From an uncultured bacterium (GTDB taxonomy: Bacteria > Cyanobacteriota > Vampirovibrionia > Gastranaerophilales > Gastranaerophilaceae): a DNA stretch of 9,907 nt. Of the stretch, positions 5,371 through 9,907 are shown piece after piece. Every line of letters starts with the position of its first letter. Within the stretch, counting starts at the first letter, position 1. The translations under genes and the position numbers were made by a program. The DNA lies in contig USEW01000065.1 of the NCBI GenBank assembly GCA_900553845.1, positions 1 to 9,907 of the forward strand. Reading direction: 5' to 3'. The notes under the pieces were generated by a model. That model did no database searches. It was not told the origin of the DNA and worked only from the letters and a program-made list of their open reading frames with translations.

Positions 5371-7776
5371 TTAAACAGAATCATCAATTTCAACATCTAA
5401 ATTACGAATATAATCACACTGTTTGTTTGAACATTTTAAACGATTATATCGTTTTGTTATATTTTTAACCAGAATACTATTACACTTTGGACAAAACTCA
5501 TTAACAGGTTCATACCAGGACACAAAATCACAATCAGGATATTTGTTGCATCCGTAGAAGATTTTTCCGTATCTTGATTTTCTGACGACAATTTCTCCCT
5601 GGCAGCCATCTTTTGGGCACTTTACGCCGATGGTTTTTAAAATAGCCTTACGATGCTTGCAATTTTCATTTGAACATTGCAAATAAGGGCCATATGGTCC
5701 ATGTTTGATTATCATTTCACTTTGGCATTTTTCGCATTTTTCATCCGATTTTTCATTCATTTGACCGACAGATTCGTCTGTTTTTAAAGGCATCATAGTT
5801 TTACATTCAGGGTAACCGCTGCAGCCAAGAAACTGTGTACCAAACCTGCTTGTTTTTACAAGCATTTTTTTCCCACAGTTTGGGCATACTTTTCCGCTGT
5901 CAATTAAAACAGTTCCCATATTTTCTTTTGCCAAATTTACAACATCAAGAAACGGATGATAAAAATCATTTAAGACATTTGTCCAGACAAGTTTTTGCTC
6001 TGCGATATCATCCAATTGTGTTTCAAGCGAAGCTGTAAACTGATAATTCATTATATTTTTAAAATGTTCATCAAGCTGGTCTGAAACAGTTCTGCCCAAT
6101 ATAGTAGGCGCAAGGGCTTTTTCTATTTTTTCAACATAACCTTTCTGCTGGATTTTTGTAATAATAGGAGCATAAGTTGATGGGCGTCCAATTCCATACT
6201 CCTCCAATGTTTTAACAAGAGCAGCTTCTGAAAATCTACTTGGTGGTTGAGTGAAATGTTGTTTTGAATCAAGTTTTAAAAGTGCAACAGGGTCACCCTT
6301 TTTTAATTCAGGCAGCTTCGTTTCATTATCACTTTCATCATTTAAAGAATCATTATATATTTTTAAAAACCCATCAAATAATATTTTGGAAGATGAAGTA
6401 CGGAAAGTATAATCAAGTGCACTTATTTCAATACTTAAATTTGCAACTTTGGCATTTTCCATTTGTGAAGCCATAAAACGGTCCCAAATAAGTTTATAAA
6501 GCCGGTATTGTTCATTTGAGAGTAAGTGCTTTAAACTTTCAGGCGTTTTTTCAATATAAGCAGGTCGTATAGCTTCATGTGCATCTTGAGTATTTTTTTT
6601 GCTTTTTGAATAGATATTAGGTGTTTTGGGATAATATTTTTCACCTAGATTATTTAAAATATATTCCTTTGCAGCGTCTCTTGCATCATCAGAAATACGT
6701 GTTGAGTCAGTTCTCATATAGGTTATAAGCCCGACTGGTTCGCCATCTATTTCCAGCCCCTCGTATAACTTTTGAGCTATCTGCATAGTCTTTGCAACAC
6801 CATAGCCTAACTTATTTGAGGCTTCGCGCTGAAGTGTCGAGGTTATAAAAGGAGCCTGCGGTTTTCTTGACGTTTCACGTTCCTGCACCTGAGAAACAAT
6901 ATATTCAACATCCTTAGCCTTTAGTTTGTTTAAAATATTTGAAGCTTCTTCTTCATTTTTTATTTCTATTTTTTTGCCTTGAAATTTAGTAAGCATAGCC
7001 TCAAACTGAACTTTTTTAGCCTCAAATAAAGATGAAATATTCCAGTATTCTTGAGGAACAAAAGCTTCAATTTCTTTTTCGCGTTCGCATATCATTTTTA
7101 AAGCAACACTTTGTACCCGACCGGCGGAAAGTCTGTTATTTTTTAACTTTTCCCAAAGCACAGGACTTATTGAATATCCAACAAGCCTGTCAAGTATCTG
7201 ACGGGTTTGTTGTGCATGAACACGGTCCATATCAATATTGCGACAGTTTTCAACAGCTTCTTTTACCGCTTTTGGGGTAATTTCATTAAAAGCAATACGA
7301 AAAACTTTGCTATCATCAACATCAAGCACCTGACTTACATGCCAAGCTATTGCTTCTCCTTCACGGTCAGGGTCGGAAGCAAGATACACTTTTCCGACTT
7401 TTTTTGCTATATCGTTAAGTTTTTTTACAATGTCTTTTTTTTCGGGGATAATCTGGAATACAGGCTCAAAATTATTTTTTTCATCAAATCCCATGACTTT
7501 TGGCGGAAAATCACGTATATGCCCGTAACTTGCCTCGATTAAATATTCATTGCCAAGAATTTTACGAATAGTCTTTGATTTTGCAGGTGATTCGACTATG
7601 ACAAGCTTTTTATTATTGTCAGCTTTAATACGTCCTTGAGCAACCCCGGACGATGTTTTCTCTTTTGAAGATTCCTTTGTTTTTGCTGATACTTTTTTCT
7701 TTACGGTTTTTGTTGTTTTTTTAGTTTTCTTAACCGCTTCTTTTATATTATTATCTTTTTCTTTTACTTCAGGCAT
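5371..7776 (-). CDS. topA: DNA topoisomerase I, type IA (801 aa)
   Basis: It relaxes negatively supercoiled DNA by transient single-strand cleavage through a 5'-phosphotyrosine. The Toprim domain begins at about 57 (K-L-V-I-V-E-S-P-A-K, 57-66) and includes D-P-D-R-E-G-E-A-I-A-W-H (135-146), whose acidic residues bind Mg2+. The catalytic tyrosine is Y353 in L-I-T-Y-M-R-T-D-S-T. The central domain continues through Q-D-A-H-E-A-I-R-P (397-405) and G-I-G-R-P-S-T-Y-A (528-536). The C-terminus carries four Cys4 zinc ribbons: C631/634/652/658, C681/684/701/706, C720/725/743/749 and C762/765/782/787. An unusual lysine-rich tail of about 55 residues precedes the Toprim domain. No in-frame ATG lies nearer the domain, so I keep the long start. 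It begins three bases after the dprA stop with no Shine-Dalgarno site, so translation is probably coupled. The dprA-topA pairing is common in bacteria. Confidence 0.97.
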   Translation of the reverse strand: MPEVKEKDNNIKEAVKKTKKTTKTVKKKVSAKTKESSKEKTSSGVAQGRIKADNNKKLVIVESPAKSKTIRKILGNEYLIEASYGHIRDFPPKVMGFDEKNNFEPVFQIIPEKKDIVKKLNDIAKKVGKVYLASDPDREGEAIAWHVSQVLDVDDSKVFRIAFNEITPKAVKEAVENCRNIDMDRVHAQQTRQILDRLVGYSISPVLWEKLKNNRLSAGRVQSVALKMICEREKEIEAFVPQEYWNISSLFEAKKVQFEAMLTKFQGKKIEIKNEEEASNILNKLKAKDVEYIVSQVQERETSRKPQAPFITSTLQREASNKLGYGVAKTMQIAQKLYEGLEIDGEPVGLITYMRTDSTRISDDARDAAKEYILNNLGEKYYPKTPNIYSKSKKNTQDAHEAIRPAYIEKTPESLKHLLSNEQYRLYKLIWDRFMASQMENAKVANLSIEISALDYTFRTSSSKILFDGFLKIYNDSLNDESDNETKLPELKKGDPVALLKLDSKQHFTQPPSRFSEAALVKTLEEYGIGRPSTYAPIITKIQQKGYVEKIEKALAPTILGRTVSDQLDEHFKNIMNYQFTASLETQLDDIAEQKLVWTNVLNDFYHPFLDVVNLAKENMGTVLIDSGKVCPNCGKKMLVKTSRFGTQFLGCSGYPECKTMMPLKTDESVGQMNEKSDEKCEKCQSEMIIKHGPYGPYLQCSNENCKHRKAILKTIGVKCPKDGCQGEIVVRKSRYGKIFYGCNKYPDCDFVSWYEPVNEFCPKCNSILVKNITKRYNRLKCSNKQCDYIRNLDVEIDDSV

Positions 7777-7779
7777 ATT

Positions 7780-8877
7780 TTAAATTACCATATATCGACT
7801 ACCCTCTACTTGTTTTATTAAACCCTTTAATTCCAAAGTTGTCAAATGTAACAAAAGCTCATCAGCATTCAGAGATGTTTTTATCATTATATCATCAAAA
7901 TTAGGGCTATTTACTGATATATATTCATAAATTTTTTGTTCATAATTGTTTAAATCAAAATTATTTGTTTTAATTTCTTTTTTTTGTGTTGTTAAGTCCC
8001 AATTTAAAGTATCCAAAATATCAGCTGCACAGGTAACCATTGTTGCGCCGTTTTTAAGAAGATAATAAATTCCTTCTGTATTTGGATTTAAAATATCACC
8101 AGGAAGGCACATAAGTTCGCGTCCTTCGTTCAAACACATATTAGCAGTAATTATTGCACCGCTTTTTAATTTTGCCTCAATAACCAAAGTTCCCTTTGAC
8201 AAACCATTAACAATACGGTTGCGATGTGGAAAACGCCATGCAATAGGGTCAAAATCAGGCCATGCTTCACTAAAAACAACACCATATTTATTTACAATAT
8301 CATCAAATAAATTTTTATTCTGCTGCGGATACAATTTATTAAAGCCACCACCAATTATTGATATTGTGGACAATCCGTTTTCAATAGCTGATTTATGAGC
8401 CTGTGTATCAGCTCCTAGTGCCAGACCTGAAACTATGCATAAATCAGTCTGTTTTAACTCACTTATTATGTTTTTTAAAACTTTTTTTGATGATTCACTA
8501 GCATTTCTTGAGCCAACAACTGCCAGACATCTATTAAAATTGCAACGGTTAAGATCTCCAAGATAAAACAGGTTTAAAGGCGGCTCGTGAATTTCTTTTA
8601 AAAGCTTTGGATAATTTTCATCTTCAATAGTTAAATATTTTATATTGTTTTCTTTAATATACTCTAAAACTTTATCAGGATCTATTTTATCACGGCTTGT
8701 TAAAAATTTTTGACCTGATGAACGACGTAAACCTTCTAATTCTTTAAGGTTTGATTCATTGCATTCCCAAGCTTTCTTTATATTGCCATTAAAATGTTTG
8801 TATAATTTTCCGACAAAATTTGATGATATATCGTCAATTGATGCAAAACTAATAAAATACTTATCGTTTTTTGCCAT
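7780..8877 (-). CDS. dprA: DNA processing protein DprA/Smf (365 aa)
   Basis: DprA binds incoming single-stranded DNA during natural transformation and loads RecA on it. It is also kept in many species not known to be competent. The Rossmann-like core runs from about 117 to 290: V-G-S-R-N-A-S (121-127), S-G-L-A-L-G-A-D (150-157), I-G-G-G (175-178), W-R-F-P-H-R-N-R-I-V (214-223), E-A-K-L-K-S-G-A (234-241), and P-G-D-I-L-N-P-N-T-E-G (259-269). An N-terminal helical region (1-115) with helix-hairpin-helix-like character precedes it. A short C-terminal winged-helix-type domain (about 311-363) ends in L-E-L-K-G-L-I. The length is typical and there is no break. Its ATG lies two bases after the stop of the 88-residue unknown gene, and topA begins three bases after its own stop. 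It has no Shine-Dalgarno site, so re-initiation after the upstream gene is likely. Confidence 0.96.
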   Translation of the reverse strand: MAKNDKYFISFASIDDISSNFVGKLYKHFNGNIKKAWECNESNLKELEGLRRSSGQKFLTSRDKIDPDKVLEYIKENNIKYLTIEDENYPKLLKEIHEPPLNLFYLGDLNRCNFNRCLAVVGSRNASESSKKVLKNIISELKQTDLCIVSGLALGADTQAHKSAIENGLSTISIIGGGFNKLYPQQNKNLFDDIVNKYGVVFSEAWPDFDPIAWRFPHRNRIVNGLSKGTLVIEAKLKSGAIITANMCLNEGRELMCLPGDILNPNTEGIYYLLKNGATMVTCAADILDTLNWDLTTQKKEIKTNNFDLNNYEQKIYEYISVNSPNFDDIMIKTSLNADELLLHLTTLELKGLIKQVEGSRYMVI

Positions 8878-8879
8878 TT

Positions 8880-9146
8880 TTATGCAAGGTAGTTAAGAGA
8901 TTTATTTGACTGCTGGTTCTTTTGGGCTTCCAAACGTTGTGAAGCAATTATCCTACATGCCAAATCATACTTTGCCTGCAATTCTGCATAGTCTTTTTGA
9001 GATACAGTATTGCTACCCGGAGATGAACTTGCAAAACTTGTATTTTTTGATACCTTACCACGAAGAGGTTGAACACCCATATTATTACGAAGCGGTTGAC
9101 ACTCTTTTTTATTTTGATTATTTATATTCATTAAATTAAGATTCAT
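8880..9146 (-). CDS. small protein of unknown function, first gene of the dprA-topA operon (88 aa)
   Basis: I do not recognise this protein. I start it at ATG 9146, preceded by AAGGGGG. The frame runs open upstream to a GTG at 9206, but that lies at or before the predicted transcription start. The N-terminal half is Asn-rich and apparently disordered, with a repeated Q-P-L-R (residues 17-20 and 26-29) and a T-S-F-A-S-S motif (36-41). The second half (about 50-78) is a charged amphipathic helix rich in Q, E, K, A and L, probably a coiled coil, ending in L-N-Y-L-A. It has no membrane segment; Cys16 and Cys64 are its only cysteines. Its stop and the dprA start are separated by only two bases, so it may serve as the translational entry point for dprA. 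A physical link to DprA is possible but unproven. Confidence 0.7.
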   Translation of the reverse strand: MNLNLMNINNQNKKECQPLRNNMGVQPLRGKVSKNTSFASSSPGSNTVSQKDYAELQAKYDLACRIIASQRLEAQKNQQSNKSLNYLA

Positions 9147-9153
9147 AATCAAG

Positions 9154-9160
9154 CCCCCTT
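9154..9160 (-). promoter_or_regulatory. Shine-Dalgarno site deciding the 9146 start
   Basis: On the - strand, AAGGGGG stands seven bases before ATG 9146. It is the only convincing ribosome binding site among the unknown gene, dprA, topA and the TPR gene, which fits a leader gene that loads ribosomes for the coupled genes behind it. Confidence 0.6.
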
Positions 9161-9209
9161 TACCAACTTTGCATGTCATGACTAATTTCATAACCATACT
9201 AAGCACTTA

Positions 9210-9241
9210 ATTATATTAACACAATTTGAATATTTTTGCAA
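9210..9241 (-). promoter_or_regulatory. possible promoter of the unknown gene-dprA-topA operon
   Basis: On the - strand a perfect TATAAT (9215-9210) is preceded by TTGCAA (9241-9236), with a 20-base spacer that is longer than ideal. Initiation near 9203 gives a leader of about 57 bases. The leader holds the 8-base palindrome GTCATGAC (9175-9182), whose meaning is unclear. I find no terminator after nnrD, so read-through from nnrD is also possible. Confidence 0.45.
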
Positions 9242-9244
9242 TAG

Positions 9245-9907
9245 TTATATTAGTTTTTTTATCTGGTAACCTATACTATTTATTATATCATTCTGCATGG
9301 CTGAATATTCAGTCAAATCAGCAGCTGCCTCTTCTGCTGCTTTACCATGGAGGTATACACTTATTATAGCTGCTTCTATTAATTTTTCATTTATAGAATC
9401 AATATTTTGAAAATCGTTTACAATCTGTGCTATAAATCCTGAAAGCATGCCTGAAAGAACATCACCTGAACCTGCTTTGGATAATGCACTGTTACCGCTT
9501 GTATTAATAAAAATTTCTTCACCTAGTTTATTTGATATAACTGTGTTTTCACCTTTTAATACTGTGATGCATTTGTATTTTCTGGAAGCTTCGATAGCTG
9601 ATTGAACTCTATTTTTTTGTATATCTTCAACACTTTTATTTAATAATCTTGAAAGCTCCTTTGGATGTGGTGTTATAATTGCATTTTCAGGTAAAATATT
9701 AATTTTTTCAAGTGCAATAATATTTAATGCATCAGCATCAATAACTACAGGAATATGACTTGTTTCAAGAGCTTTTAATAAGTTTTTAACAAGATAAATA
9801 CTGCTTCTGTTTGTACCAACTCCGCAGCCTAAACATATAACGTTATAATTATTTATAAGTTTAACTATTTTATTTAAATTATAAAATTTTGAAAAAAAAT
9901 TGTTTGA
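9245..9907 (-). CDS. nnrD: ADP/ATP-dependent NAD(P)H-hydrate dehydratase, 5' truncated by the window edge
   Basis: The frame is open from the right edge to a TAA at 9247-9245, giving 220 residues of C-terminal sequence. It repairs NADHX and NADPHX, hydrated inactive forms of the cofactors, at the cost of ATP or ADP. Within the visible part the signatures appear in family order: L-G-C-G-V-G-T (26-32), V-I-D-A-D-A-L-N (55-62), I-T-P-H-P-K-E (78-84), V-L-K-G (116-119), G-N-S-A-L (138-142), and K-A-G-S-G-D-V-L-S-G (144-153) with the catalytic Asp149. The ribokinase-like fold runs to the C-terminus. Any N-terminal NnrE epimerase domain, fused in many bacteria, would lie outside the window, so I cannot say whether this is a stand-alone or bifunctional enzyme. 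An internal ATG at 9448 is within the active-site region and is not a real start. Confidence 0.93.
   Translation of the reverse strand, partial: SNNFFSKFYNLNKIVKLINNYNVICLGCGVGTNRSSIYLVKNLLKALETSHIPVVIDADALNIIALEKINILPENAIITPHPKELSRLLNKSVEDIQKNRVQSAIEASRKYKCITVLKGENTVISNKLGEEIFINTSGNSALSKAGSGDVLSGMLSGFIAQIVNDFQNIDSINEKLIEAAIISVYLHGKAAEEAAADLTEYSAMQNDIINSIGYQIKKLI

Noticed and set aside
5835..7542. Several + strand open frames of 67 to 111 codons inside 5835-7542
   Set aside because: They lie antisense to topA, whose frame is full-length and strongly conserved. They lack ribosome sites and recognisable domains.
9147..9206. N-terminal extension of the 88-residue protein back to GTG 9206
   Set aside because: The extension covers the ribosome binding site of ATG 9146 and begins at or before the likely transcription start.
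1..9907. CRISPR arrays, insertion sequences, toxin-antitoxin pairs, phage genes, tRNA or rRNA genes
   Set aside because: I found no regularly spaced repeats, transposase motifs, terminal inverted repeats flanking a gene, or cloverleaf-like segments. The gaps between genes are too short for most of these.

Overview
This AT-rich window (GC roughly one third) comes from the chromosome of a bacterium using the standard genetic code: TGA, TAA and TAG all act as stops. It is mostly housekeeping genes, with several small proteins of unknown role between them. My best guess at the lineage is a gut-type non-photosynthetic relative of Cyanobacteria (Gastranaerophilales/Vampirovibrionia). The guess rests on AT-richness, a cyanobacterium-like PurA N-terminus, and small proteins with an Asn/Ser-rich start followed by an S-F-[KGA]-[SN] motif, which I associate with that group from memory. 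An AT-rich Firmicute or another low-GC phylum is not excluded. There is no sign of phage, insertion sequences, CRISPR, or tRNA/rRNA genes.

Left half, + strand. The window opens inside the 3' end of a probable CCA-adding enzyme (2-412). Two short two-helix membrane proteins of unknown function follow (452-934 and 953-1558). Next is a 59-residue zinc-ribbon-like protein (1606-1785) that may be read from a leaderless mRNA, then purine nucleoside phosphorylase (1871-2674) and a 59-residue [4Fe-4S] ferredoxin (2782-2961) closed by a very strong intrinsic terminator (2981-3020). Adenylosuccinate synthetase purA (3088-4380) follows with its own promoter.

Right half, - strand. Reading leftward from the right edge are a truncated NAD(P)HX dehydratase nnrD (9907-9245), an 88-residue unknown protein (9146-8880), dprA (8877-7780), topA (7776-5371) and an all-TPR protein (5332-4406). 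The unknown gene, dprA and topA are only 2-3 bases apart, so they look like one operon with coupled translation; the TPR gene follows after 38 bases. The TPR gene converges on purA with only 25 bases between them.

Functionally, PNP and PurA both serve purine metabolism (salvage and AMP synthesis). DprA (single-strand DNA handling and RecA loading) and TopA (relaxation of negative supercoils) form a DNA-processing pair. NnrD repairs damaged nicotinamide cofactors. No intergenic stretch exceeds about 130 bases: the longest are 2962-3087 (terminator plus purA promoter), 2675-2781 (weak ferredoxin promoter), 9147-9244 (operon promoter) and 1786-1870 (PNP promoter). I see no complete new multi-gene system. 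The best candidates for undescribed biology are the small proteins.
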